Source: Dugong dugon (Eukaryota; Chordata; Mammalia; Sirenia; Dugongidae). Taken from it: DNA of 64,000 nucleotides. The stretch lies in assembly GCA_030035585.1 (NCBI GenBank), contig CM057475.1, forward strand, positions 1,559,501-1,623,500. The letters run 5' to 3'. Every line of letters starts with the position of its first letter. Within the stretch, counting starts at the first letter, position 1. Below the pieces are notes generated by a model. The model saw only the letters and a list, made by a program, of their open reading frames with translations, searched no databases and was not told the origin of the DNA. Both the position numbers and the translations under genes were made by a program. Shown piece after piece: positions 1-11,325 of the stretch.

Positions 1-272
1 ACCACCCATCTGTGACTTTGTCATACTGTGGTGGCTGATACGTTGCTGATGCAGGAAGCTATGCCACCAGTATTTCAAATGCCAGCAGGGTTACCCATAG
101 TGGATAGGTAGTTATCATTGGAGCTTCCAGACTATGACAACCTGGGAAGAAAGGCCTGGCGATCTACTTTAGAAAATCCGTCAATGAAAACCTTGTGGAT
201 TACTATGTAACACTGTCTGATATAGTGCTGAAAGATTAACCCCCTAGTTTGGAAGGCAATACTTAAACTTAC
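1..272 (+). mobile_element. RTE-clade LINE, 5' region fragment
   Basis: This stretch resembles the untranslated 5' region of the elephant RTE1-type LINE as I remember it, including the motif GCTATGCCACCAGTATTTCA and the phrase around ACACTGTCTGATATAGTGC. It lies in sense orientation and carries no reverse-transcriptase sequence. It is cut at the right by an LTR and at the left by the window edge. The identification rests on recall of the family, so an alignment to a repeat library would settle it. Confidence 0.55.
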
Positions 273-801
273 CGTCTGAGTTATCTAGTGCTGCTATAGC
301 AGAAATACCACAAGTGGATGGCTTCAACAACCAGAAGTTTATTCTCTCACAGTCTAGGAGGCTAGAAGTCCAAATTCAGGTCAGCTCCAGGGGAAGACTT
401 TCTCTGTCTGTTCTGGAGGCTGGTCCTTGTCATCAATCTTCCCCTGGACTAGGAGCTTCTCTGCGCAGGAACCCTGAGTCCAAAGGATGCGCTCTGCTCC
501 CGGCTCTGCTCTCTGCTGCTTTCTTAGTGGTATGAGGTCCCACTGTCTCTCTGCTCAATTCTTTCATTTATATATCAAAAGAGATTGGCTCAAGACACAA
601 TCCAATCTTGTAGATTGAACCCTGCCTCATTAACATGACTGCCACCTATCCTACCTCATTAACATAATAGAGGTAGGATTTCTAACACATAGGAAAATCA
701 CATCAGATGACAAAATGGTGGACAATCACACAATAGTGGGAATCATGGCCTAGCCAAAGTGATACACATATTTTTGGGAGACACAATTCAATCCATCACA
801 C
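273..801. mobile_element. Solo LTR, ERVL-MaLR-like (fossil)
   Basis: The segment opens with a TGTC(T)TAGT-like end followed by CTAGTGCTGCTATA and closes with ACACAATTCAATCCATCACA. That is the pattern of MLT1/MST-type MaLR LTRs, which begin near a 'stretch of TTAGT...TGCTGTAACA' and end near 'AATTCAACCCAT'. No internal region is attached, so it is a solo LTR. A second, more diverged member is at 22,877-23,377. It is broken and old, and it interrupts RTE sequence on its left side. Confidence 0.6.
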
Positions 802-839
802 ATAACAACAACCACAAATACATAAAAATCATTTTATCA

Positions 840-3800
840 AAAAAACTTTCCATCTAAGACTATTTTTATATAAAATATTTTGTATATATTTTATGTAAAT
901 ATATCTTATGTAACTATATTATATAAATATATTTCATGTGTGAAAATATTTCATATGTAAAACAATTTCAAATAGAAAAATATTTCATATATGAAAGCAT
1001 TTCAAATAAATATATTTCTAGGGTAAAAGATTTCAAATATAAAAGTATTTTGTATATAAATATATATATTAATATATACTGTAAAAACAGTTCATATATA
1101 AAATATTTGTTTAAATGTTGTCAAAGTAAAAATATTTCTTATATGTCATTTCATTTTAAATATATTTCATATAAAACTATATAAAATTACTTTATATCTA
1201 TGAATTTCCATGTATAAAACTTCTATGTATAATAACATTTCACATATAAAAACCATTTCATATATGCAATTATTTCTTATATAAAAATATTTTGTATATA
1301 AATATATTTATTATATAAAAATATTTCAAATATAAAAACATTTCATATTCCAAATATGCCATATATGAAAATATGTATTATGTCAAAATTTTTCATTATC
1401 AAAATATTTTATATGTAACCATATTTCATATATAATTATATTTTAAATATAACTGCATTTCATATATGTTTCATACTTGCATATGTGTTTCACACATACA
1501 TACTTGTTGCACTCTAAAAGATGTATCTCACATTAAGGCTTATTTCACAAAAAAGACGTGTTTCACATATAAAGACCTGTTTCAACATGCAGACGTGTTT
1601 CACACTTAAAGACCAGTTTCACAAATAAAGATATATTTCAACACAGACATGTTTCAACATAAAGACGTTTTACACATAAAGATGTATTTAAACATAAAGT
1701 CGTGTTTCAATGTAAAAACGTGTTTCACTTAAAAAGACGTGTTTCACAAATAAAAGCATATTTCACATATAAAGATGTGTTTGAACATAGAGACAAGTTT
1801 TTCACATAAAGACGTTTTACACATAAAGATGTGTTTAACATAAAGATTTGTTTCAACGTAAACAAGAGTTTCACACATGAAAATGTCTTTCAACATAAAG
1901 ATGAGTTTCAAAAATAAGACGCGTTTTAACATAAAGACGTGTTTCACACAAAAATACGTGTTTCAACATAAAGACATATTTCACGAATAAAGACGTGTTT
2001 CAACTTAAAGATGTATTAAAACATAAAGACGTGTTTCACTTCAGACGTGTTACACACATAAAGGCGTGTTTCACAAATAACGATGTGTTTGAACATAAGA
2101 TGTTTTTCTCACATAAATATGTGTTTCACATATAAAGACATGTTTCACACATAAAGACACTTTTATCACATAAAATATTCCATTTTTCACATACAAAACA
2201 TTTCATATATAAAAATATTTCCTATACAAATATATTTCTTAAATTAAAAATATTTGATATGTAAAATATTTCATACATATATTTCAAGTATAAAAATTAT
2301 TTCTTATATAAAATATTTCATATGTAAAAATAATTTATACATAAAAATATTTCAAATATATTTCTTAAATATATTTTATATATAAATTTACCTCATAATT
2401 TAATATTTTATCTATTTATATATATAAATAGATACAATATTATATATTTACATATTAATTATTTTATATGTAAACTATTTGAAATATAAAATATTTCATA
2501 AATAAAAATATTTCATGTATAAAAATATTTCTTGTATAAATATATTTTATGTATACAAATACCTCATGTAGAACAGTATTTCATGCAAAATAATTTTTGT
2601 ATAAAAATATTTCATGAATAAAAATATGTTATGTATAAAATCACTTTATATTTAAAAACATGTCATATATAACTTTTCATATATAAAATTTTCTTATATA
2701 AAAGTATTTCATACATACATAAAATATTTAATACATAAAAATATTTAACATTAAAGTATTTGTTTTATAAAAACAAATTCAAATAAAAACACATGTATAA
2801 AAATTTAATATGTAAAAACATTTTTTATATAAAACAGTTTCATACAAAAAAACATTTCATATAGGGAAACATTTCTTATATAAATGTTTCCCATATACAA
2901 ATACTTCTTTTATAAAAATATTTGTTGTATAAAAATATTTGATATGTAAAAATATTTCCTTTATAAATATATTTAATACATAATATTTCATATATTAAAA
3001 TATTTCAATATAAAAATATTTGTATAGAAATATTTTTCATGTATAACTATATTTCATATATATTTCATAAAATATATTTCATAAAATATTCATGGATATA
3101 AATGTGTCTTATAAAAACAGGTCACATACAAAAACAGGTCATATATAAAAATCATTTCATATATACAAACATTTCATATATAAAACTAATATATACATTA
3201 AAACAATTCATATGTAACATTTTATACATGTGAAAGCATTTCATATAAAAATTATTTCTTATATAAAAATATATCTTATATACATGTATTCTATGTATAA
3301 AAATAATTCCTAAATAAATGTATTAGCTGTGTAAAAATATTTCAGCTGTAAATAATTTCACATGTAATAATATTCCATATGTAAAAATATTTCATGCATA
3401 AAATATGTAATGTATAAAAATATTTCATACGTAAAAATATTTATAAAAATTGTTCATATATAAAATCAATTCATATATAAAATTTCATGTATAAAAACTT
3501 TTCAAGTATAAAATTATTTCTAGTATTAAAATATTTCATATAAAAATATATTTCATATATAAATCTATTTCATATATAATTATATTTCAAATATAACTAC
3601 ATTTCATATATATCTATTTTCATATATGTGTTTCATTCTTGCATATGTGTTACACACATAAAGATGAGTTTCTTACATGAGGACATGTTTCATACAAAAA
3701 GATGTGTTTCACAAGTAAAGACGTGTTTCAACATAAAGACGTTTCACAGATAAATATGTGTTTCACACAAAAAGACGTGTTTCAAAATAAAGACATCTTT

Positions 3801-5460
3801 CAACATAAAGACGTTTTCACACAGAAATACGTGTTTCACATGGAAAGACTTGTTTCATACATAAAGACGTGTTTCAACATAAAGACGAGTTTCAAACTTA
3901 ACAATGAATTTAACAAAAAACGTGTCTTAACATAGACATGTTTCACACATGAAAACATGTTTCACACATAAAGATGTGTTTAACACAAATAGATGTTTTC
4001 AACATAAAGACGTGTTACACACATAAATTTGTTTCACGCATAAAGGCATGTTTCGTCATAAAGACATGTTTCACACAAAATATTTCATTAAAAAAATCAT
4101 AAAAATTTCATATATGAAAACATTTCATATATTAAGCTACTTCATACATAAAACATTTCGTACATAAGAACATTTCATATATAAAAACATTTTGTATAAA
4201 AGTATTTCTTACAAAAATATTTCTTCTATACAAATATTTCATTTATAAAAATAATTCATATATAAAATATTTACTATGTAAAAATATTTCATGCATAAAA
4301 ATGTTTTATATGTAAAAATACTTCACATGTAAAAAATTCAATATTTAAAAATATTTTATATGTAAAATATATCATTTATAAACATATTCATATGTAAAAA
4401 TATATATGTACACAAATATTTCATATAAAAACATTTCATATATGAAATTATTTCATCTATAAAAACTTTTCATGTATAAAATTATTTCATATACAAAAGT
4501 ATTTCATAAAGATATTTCATATGTAAAATATATTTTAAATGTAAAAATATTTCAAATATAAACATATTTCTTATACATAAACATTTTGTATATAAAACTA
4601 CTTCATATATAAAATATTTCATATATAAAAACAATTTATATATAAAAACATTGTATACATGAGTTTATTATTTATATAAATAAAATTCTTATATACAAAT
4701 ATCTCATATATAAAATAATTCCTATGGAAAAATATTTCATTTGTAAAAATATTTCATATGTAAGTATAATTCCATGTAAAATATTCCACATTTTAAAATA
4801 TTTCATACATGAAATATTTATAACAATATTTCACATACAATATTTACATAAAGAATATTTATAGAAATATTTTATATATAAAAATCTCTCATATATAAAT
4901 ATTTTTCATATACAAGTATACTTCATATATATTTCATTGATAAAAAATATTGCATGCATAAACATATTTTATGTATAAAAATGAGCTTATATAAAAACAT
5001 GTCATATATAAAAATCATTTCATGTATAAAAAATTTCATATATACAACTACTTCATATGTAAAAACATGTCATATATAAAAACATTTAATAAATTACATT
5101 GTATATAAAAATATTTCTTATACACAAATATTTTTATATAAAATAATATATAAAAAATTTAATGTAAATATATTTGATGTGTGAAAATATTTCATATATA
5201 CAATATTTTACATATTAAACATATTTTATATGTAAAGTATTTCATGTATAAAAATATTTCATAAATGAAAACATTTCATTTTTAAAATCATTTCATCTGT
5301 AAAAATATTTCATGTATAAAATTATTTCTTATGTAAAAATATTTCATATGTAAGTATATAGCACATGTAAAAATATTTCATATATACATATTTCATAAAT
5401 TATCATACTTCCTGTGTAAAAACTTTCAAATGTAAAATCATTTCATATATATAAATTACA
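840..5460. repeat. AT-rich minisatellite, 17-18-bp units, two unit types in alternating blocks
   Basis: The whole 4.6 kb is built of degenerate units of about 17-18 bp. Type A units read roughly ATTTCATATATAAAAAT and fill about 840-1,490, 2,170-3,630 and 4,085-5,460. Type B units read roughly TTTCACACATAAAGACGTG and fill about 1,500-2,170 and 3,640-4,085. The transition into type B is nearly identical at about 1,440-1,520 and 3,565-3,665, which suggests that an A+B block of about 2.1 kb was itself duplicated. The short open frames here (for example 3,702-3,935, with KDVFQH repeating every 18 bp) are repeat by-products. Nothing else is visible in this interval. Confidence 0.9.
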
Positions 5461-5479
5461 AATATTAATTTTGAATATT

Positions 5480-7250
5480 TACACTTCAAAACGGAATCTC
5501 TCAACCAATCTGTTAAATGCCCTCACCTTTGAGGGACAGTAAGCAGAAGTATACGGATACAGAAACAAGTGGTTAGGTGACTTGATTTTTTTTGGTTGTC
5601 TAATGATTATTTACCTATATAACAGCATTTTTAAGTTTCTGATGCACATATTTATTTAGAGAAACTATGAGGAAAGGTAAATAATACTTAAGGTACTTGG
5701 GTTGGACTACAGCAGCATCCCCGGCCACGGGTATGGCCTCTGGTGTGCAAAAGACAAAATGACAATGACAAAAATTTAGTCTTCATAGTTTCATGTCTTT
5801 CTCTTAAGGCGTTGTTATTGCTGTTGTGGTTAGTTAATGTCGAGTAGATTCTGGCCCATGATGACCCCATGTGTTACAGAGTACAATTGTGACATAGGGT
5901 TTTCTTGGATGTAATCATTAGTACAGTTTAAAATGCAAAATGCGTTAGTGGGTAGGGCAATATACTGAAAGATCATGATTCAAGCAGATATTTACAGAAC
6001 TTCACAAGTTAAAGAGTGGCAGGTACTCTAGCAGAAGTGTCTTGGGTCTGGTTTCCTGAAAGCAGTGTCTGAGATGGGATTCTTATGTAAATGGTATAGT
6101 GACTGGATGTTCTCAGGTGCAACCTGTGAGGGAAGCCAGGAAAGAACGCGGGAAGGAGAACTTCAGTCTGATCCCGTGGACCAGCTCTGGAGAAAGAAAG
6201 GCTCCGAGGGGTTGAGGAAAGAGGTTGGTCTTTTGTACTCAAATAAGCCAGTCATTGACTCCCGCTTCTAACTCGGGCCCCATCCTGTCTGTGTAATCTG
6301 GAATCTCACGCTCCTGGGCATTGCCAGTAGAGTTGGCTTCCAGTGCATCAGAGTAACTCCCGGGGGGTTATAGTTGTGATGATCAGCAGCCTGACTAATA
6401 ACAGCTGAGGGAAAGGCGGAATGCTTTGCCATTGCCATCAACTACAAAACATTGACAAAATTCTCTGGGGAAACATAAGGGAAAAAGATTATTTTCACCT
6501 AGTAGAGAGATAACTTTTTGGTCATTAACACTGTAATATGAATAAGGTACTCAAGAGTTATATTTTTATAAAGGAGTGTTGGAGGGGAATGGGAAGGAGA
6601 AAGTATCAAAAATAATACTAATTACATTGGTGTTATTCCTTATTAGTTTAAGCTGAGATGATTAACGGATGGGCCCTATAAAGATCCTAATGACTTTTTC
6701 AAAGAGAAAGTATAAAACTTACCCAGAGATCAAGATTATTGTTGTTACTGTGATGTTGTTTTGTTTTCTTTTCTTTTTTCCAACATGTGGGTGAATTAAG
6801 TGACTTTAAGTTTCCAAACACAATGAATAAACTTGTGAAGAGCAAGGTGATGCCTTCAAGAGCTCCTCAAATTCCAGGCTTGGGGCCTGCTTCCTTATGT
6901 AGCACTTGTGATCTGTTTTCTTCCACCAGAAATCCTGTTTTCCATCTTGTTTTGCTTGGCATCTTAGGAGAATCATGGTGTGAATTATACACATCATTTT
7001 ATAATATGATAATATTCAGTTCTTTTCTTAAAGACTCAGTAGCTACATATTTCTTCCACAAAGCATACCACCTCCTATGTCATAATACCCATAATTATGA
7101 CAATGGAGTATTCATGACCTTTGTCTCAACTACTTGATTTGGGTAGAGCTTTGCATTTTGAACCAGAATCATAGTGTTAAGTATCTAATACAAAGGTCAC
7201 ATAGGAAATTAATGTGAACTACATTTAATTTTTACAAGCATTTACTTTTA
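5480..7250. repeat. Segmental duplicate S1 (partial copy)
   Basis: This segment aligns by eye to S2 at about 14,965-17,638, starting at the tail of a MIR and passing through shared phrases such as TTTGAGGGACAGTAAGCAGA, GTCTGAGATGGGATTCTTAT and TAATTTAAC/GTTTAAGCTGAGATGATTAA. It lacks the SINE and the roughly 900 bp that S2 holds around 16,090-16,990. Its left edge abuts the AT-rich minisatellite. No conserved coding frame is visible in it. Confidence 0.8.
5810..5925 (+). mobile_element. AfroSINE fragment in S1
   Basis: GTTAATGTCGAGTAGATTCT followed by GACCCCATGTGTTACAGAGT is the 5' half of an AfroSINE-type element, in which the family has a 'GTCGAGTCGATTCCGACTCATGGTGACCC' core. The 3' half is missing. 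The same fragment sits at 15,300-15,410 in S2, so it predates the duplication. Confidence 0.65.
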
Positions 7251-7850
7251 TCCTCAAATGAAACATCAATAGAATTCTGGCAGATATAAAATTGCAAGAA
7301 GTGAACAGTCTTCATCCAATTACTCTGGAACAAAACTTCTCCCAAACTATAGCAATATGAAGATTTTTTGTTCAAAAAAAAATCTGAAATTTCTCTACAA
7401 CATACAAGGTAGATTATTTCAGTTAAACTACCATCTTGATTCTAATTCCCCATTACTAAGGGGAGATCTCTACTCTCCTTCCCAGATTCTCTCCAATTAT
7501 GTTACACGATATATTCTCAAAGGCAGTGTTGCCACTTGCTTGTCTCCCATCGGCCCTCCATTTCTGGCTCTGGCTGCTCTCTGGTCACTCACTCACCTTC
7601 TAATAACTGACTTCTGTTGCTTCTGTGCACACTGTGTGGCCTCACACCTCTGGGAGCTTTCAGCGCAGTGGATTGTCCTTTTTTACCTCCTTCCCATCTG
7701 TCCCCAAAGTGTTTCTTCTTATCAGGGGCAAGTCTCTTTCCTTTTAAGTCTCCGCTTCCTTCCCTACATTGCTCGTGGGCTATCTTCTGCTGGCCTCCCT
7801 TATATAGAAACATTTCTCAGGCTGCTTCTTCAAGGGTCTTTTATTATCTA
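7251..7850. other. Unassigned intergenic segment
   Basis: This stretch follows the end of S1 homology and I do not recognise it. It is pyrimidine-rich from about 7,450 to 7,800. A 167-codon open frame (7,357-7,860, plus) exists, but its peptide resembles no family I know and it has no counterpart in the other S copies, because an L1 sits there in S2. Its residues (many L, S, P, F) are what a pyrimidine-rich strand gives by chance. Confidence 0.5.
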
Positions 7851-7854
7851 TACA

Positions 7855-7960
7855 ATGTAGGAGTTAAGGGCATTAGAGTCACAAAAAACTAGGTTTGAAT
7901 TCTGATTCCGCTGACTACTAGCTGTATGGCTTGGAGAAATTTTTTTTTAATTTCAGATGA
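7855..7960 (+). mobile_element. MIR-type SINE fragment
   Basis: The text TAGAGTCACAAAAAACTAGG, then TTTGAATTCTGATTCCGCTG and ACTACTAGCTGTATGGCTTG matches the tRNA-derived head and core of MIR (family pattern: 'GGAGTCAGACAGACCTGGGTTCGAATCC...ACTAGCTGTGTGACCTTGGG'). It is an ancient mammalian SINE, diverged and truncated. Confidence 0.75.
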
Positions 7961-8104
7961 TCTATTATGTATAAATTCAAACTGTAATATTTATTTCTTA
8001 TTTAATAATGGTCTTGTAGAATTAGGTGATTTGTTGGAAAAAAATTACTTTGGCTTGTAGAATAAAGTCACAAAAATGGTAGTTATGTTTTTATCTCTGG
8101 ATAA

Positions 8105-8235
8105 CGACATCTATATTCACTAGATTGTAAACTTCATGAAGGCAGGTATACTTGTTTTATTTCTAACACCAGCATAAGTACATGGCACAAAATAAGCACT
8201 CACTAAATGCTTGCTGAATGAATGAATGGATATCC
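8105..8235 (+). mobile_element. L2 LINE 3'-end fragment
   Basis: GTAAACTTCATGAAGGCAGG followed by GTACATGGCACAAAATAAGC and AATGCTTGCTGAATGAATGA is the characteristic 3' end of L2 (family pattern 'CTCCTTGAGGGCAGG...GTGCCTGGCACATAGTAGGC...TGAATGAATGA'). It sits directly before the L1 at 8,320 and is ancient. Confidence 0.75.
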
Positions 8236-8319
8236 AAAGTGTTGAATATAGATTTTATAAAATTTTTTAATTCATTTTAATAAGACAATCTCAAAAAATT
8301 CTTTTTCCCTTTACCTTAA

Positions 8320-9841
8320 TTCTTTTTTTTTAAGTGTATTTTAGGTGCAAGTCTACAGCACGAAATAGTTTCTCATTCAAAAATTTATATACAGATTGTT
8401 TTGTGACATTGGTTGCAAATCCCATGATGTGTCAGCACTCTTTCCCACTCCCTTTCCACCCTGAGTTCTCTGTATCCATACATCCTGTTTTCTTGTCCCT
8501 TTCTGCCTTCTCGTCTTTGCTTTTGGGCAGATGTTACCCATTTGGTCTCATATACTTGATTGAACTAAGAAGCACATTCCTCACATGTGTTATTTTTTTG
8601 CTTTATAAGCCTATCTGATATTTAGTTTAAAGGTGGACTTCATGAGTGGCTTCAGCATGATGTCCTGGCCCGTAGTCTTGGGGACTCCTTCACTCTCTGT
8701 CATAGCAATAAGTCTAGTCTTTTTTTCCTGAATTTGGATTATTTTCTATATTTTTCTCCTGCTCTGTCCAGGACCCTCTGTTGTGATCCCTGTCAGAGTG
8801 GTTGGTGATAGCCAGGCCCCATCTAGTTCTTCTGGGCTTATGTTGGTGGAAGCTGTGGTTCTTGTGGTCCATTAGTCCTTTGGACTAATATTTTTCTTGT
8901 GTCTTTGGTTTTCTTCATTCTCCTTGCTTGCAACGTGATGGCACCAATACATGCACATTATGTGGCTACTCACAAGCTTTTAAGACTCTAGATTCTGCTC
9001 ACCAAAGTAGGGTGTAGAACATTCTCTTTATGAAGTATGTTATGCCATTTGTCTTAGATGTCAGCCGAGACCACAGCCCCTAGCTCTCAGCCCCAGTAAC
9101 TCAGTCCCTCAAGGTGTTTGGATGTGCCTAGGAAGCTGGTATGATTTTGCCTTGGTCAAGTTGTGCTGGATGCCCCTATATTGTGAGTTTCCTCTCCCTT
9201 CACCAAAGTTAACAGTTGTCTACTATCTAGTTAGTGATTTCTCTCCTCCCCATTTCTCCCCTCACTTGTAACTATCCAAGATCGTTTTTTTCTGGGTGTA
9301 AACCTTTTCTTGGGTTTTTATAATAGTGGTCTCATACAGTATTCATCCTTTTGTGATTGAGGCATTTCACTCAGCATAATGCCCTCCAGATTCATCCATG
9401 TTGTAAAATATTTCACAGACTCCTTATTGTTCTTTTTTGTTATGTAGTATTCCATTGTGTGTATGTATCATAATTTGTTTATCCATTCATCCGTTGTAGG
9501 GGACTTAGGTTGTTTCCATCTTTTTGCTATTCCATCTATTTGCTACTGAACAGCACTGCAATGAATGTGTCTGTGCATATGCCTACTCATGTGATGGTTC
9601 TCATTTTTCTAGAATATATTGCTAGAAGTGGAATTGCTGGATTGTATAGTATTTCTATTTCTAGCTTTTTAAGGAGGCACCATAACATTTTCCACTGTGG
9701 TTGTACCATTTTACATTCCCACCAACGGCACATAACAGTTCCAATGTCCTTGATATCTGTCAAAAATTTGTTTGTTTGTTTTTTTCTTTCTGGTTGTTTT
9801 TATTAGTGACAGTAATATCTGGGTCAGATGGTATCTCCGTG

Positions 9842-9874
<33 letters not shown>

Positions 9875-11325
9875 ATTTCTCTACTGGCTTATGATTACAA
9901 GCATTTCCCTATGTGTCTGATAGCTGCCGGAATGTCTTCTTTGGTGAAGTCTCTGTTCATATCTTTTGATTATTTTTTAATTGGATTAGTTGTCTTTTTG
10001 TTATTGAGGTGTTGAAATATTCTATAGATTTTAGAAATTAAACACTTGTTGGAAATGCCGTAGGCAAAAACTTTTTTCCAGTCTGTAGGTTCTTTTTTCC
10101 CTTTTGATGACGTTTCTTGATGAGTCTAAGTTTACTTTTTAGGTGCTCTCAGTTATCTAGTTTATCTTCTCTTATCTGTACACTATTAGTTACGATGTAT
10201 GTTATCTTTATGTCATGTATTAATGCCCCTAGCATTGTCCCTATTTTTTCTTCCATGATCTTTATAGTTTTAGGTTTTATATTTACATCTTTGGTCTATT
10301 CTGAGTTTTTGTATATGTTGTGAGGTAGGGGTCCTGTTTCATTTTTTTTTAAAGATGGACATCCAGTTATACCAGCACCATTTGTTAACAAGACTCTCTA
10401 TTCTCCATTCAGTATACTTTGGCCCTTTGTCAAATATCAGCTGCTCATAGATGGACGGATTTACTTCTGGGTCCTCGATTCTGTTCCATAGGTCTATGTG
10501 TGTGTTGTTGTACAAGTACCAGTCTCTTTTGATTACAGTGGCTGTGTAATAGGTTCTGAGATCAGTTAGTGTGAGGCCTTCCACTTTTTTCTTCTTCTTT
10601 ATTAATGCTTTGCTTATATGGGGCCTCTTCCCTTTCTGTATAAAGGTAGTGATTTAGTTGTCCATGTCTTTAAAGAATGCTATTGGAATTGGGATCAGGA
10701 TTGCATTGTATCTGTAGATGTAGATCACTTTGGGGAATATTGACATTTTCACAATGTTGAGTCTTCCTATCCCTGAGCATGTATGCATTTCCACTTAGTT
10801 AGGTCTCTTTTGGTTTCTTGCAGTAGTGTTTTGTAGTTTTCTTGGTATACGTTTTGTGTCCCTGGTTAGATTATTTCCTACGTATTTTATATTATTGGGA
10901 TCTATTGTAAATGGCATTGATTTACTGAATTCCTCTTTGAAGTTCCCTTTGTTGATGTAGAGGAATCTAACTGATTTTTGTATGTTAATCTTGTAACCTG
11001 CTACTTTGCTGAAATCTTCTATTAGTTCCGGTGGCTTTCTTGTGGATTCTTTGGGGTTTTCTGTGTGTAAGATCATATCATATGCAAATAGGTATATTTT
11101 ATCTTTTGCATGCCAATTTGGATGCACTTTATTTTCTTGCCTTATTACTCTAGCTAGGACTTCTAACCCAGTGGTAGATATGAGTGGTGATAAAGGGCAT
11201 ACTTGTCTTTTTTCCATTCTCAGAGGGAATTCTTTCAGCCCCTCTCCATTGAGAATGATATTGCCTGTTGGTTTTGTAGAGATGCCCTTTATTATGTCGA
11301 GGAATTTCCCTTCTGTTTCCCAGGG
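8320..11325 (-). mobile_element. L1 LINE copy A (minus strand, 3'UTR to mid ORF2)
   Basis: The 3' end is at the left (about 8,320) and the element reads leftwards. The 3'UTR covers about 8,320-9,330, followed by ORF2 read from its C terminus towards the reverse transcriptase. Recognisable ORF2 peptide pieces include the frame at 10,339-10,584 (LTLTDLRTYYTATVIKRDWY) and 10,795-11,290, with IKGISTKPTGNIILNGEGLK and, in place of the usual FADD, FAYD. The element stops abruptly at about 11,325, where a GTG-rich minisatellite begins. Its 3' flank (8,270-8,315) matches the flank of copy C at 28,670-28,720, so A and C are paralogues of one insertion. It is inactive and old. Confidence 0.9.
9844..9872 (+). 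repeat. Poly-T run of 29 inside L1 copy A
   Basis: A pure run of 29 T replaces a short internal T/G stretch of the L1; copy C at about 30,229-30,250 has only a nine-T run broken by a G at this point. It is a microsatellite expansion within the old LINE, not the tail of an element, because L1 sequence continues on both sides. Confidence 0.85.

Noticed and set aside
1500-4085. Regular short repeats with near-constant spacing that resemble a CRISPR array
   Set aside because: The units are degenerate tandem repeats without unique spacers, and the DNA is clearly mammalian.
6787-7137. Frame partly shared by S1 (6,787), S2 (17,248) and S4 (61,720), possibly a small conserved gene
   Set aside because: S4 loses the frame, the S1 frame starts at GTG, and the shared peptides are explained by the DNA duplication. 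There is no excess of synonymous change by eye.
7357-7860. 167-codon plus-strand frame as a novel small gene
   Set aside because: No family resemblance, pyrimidine-rich composition, and no counterpart in other S copies to test conservation.
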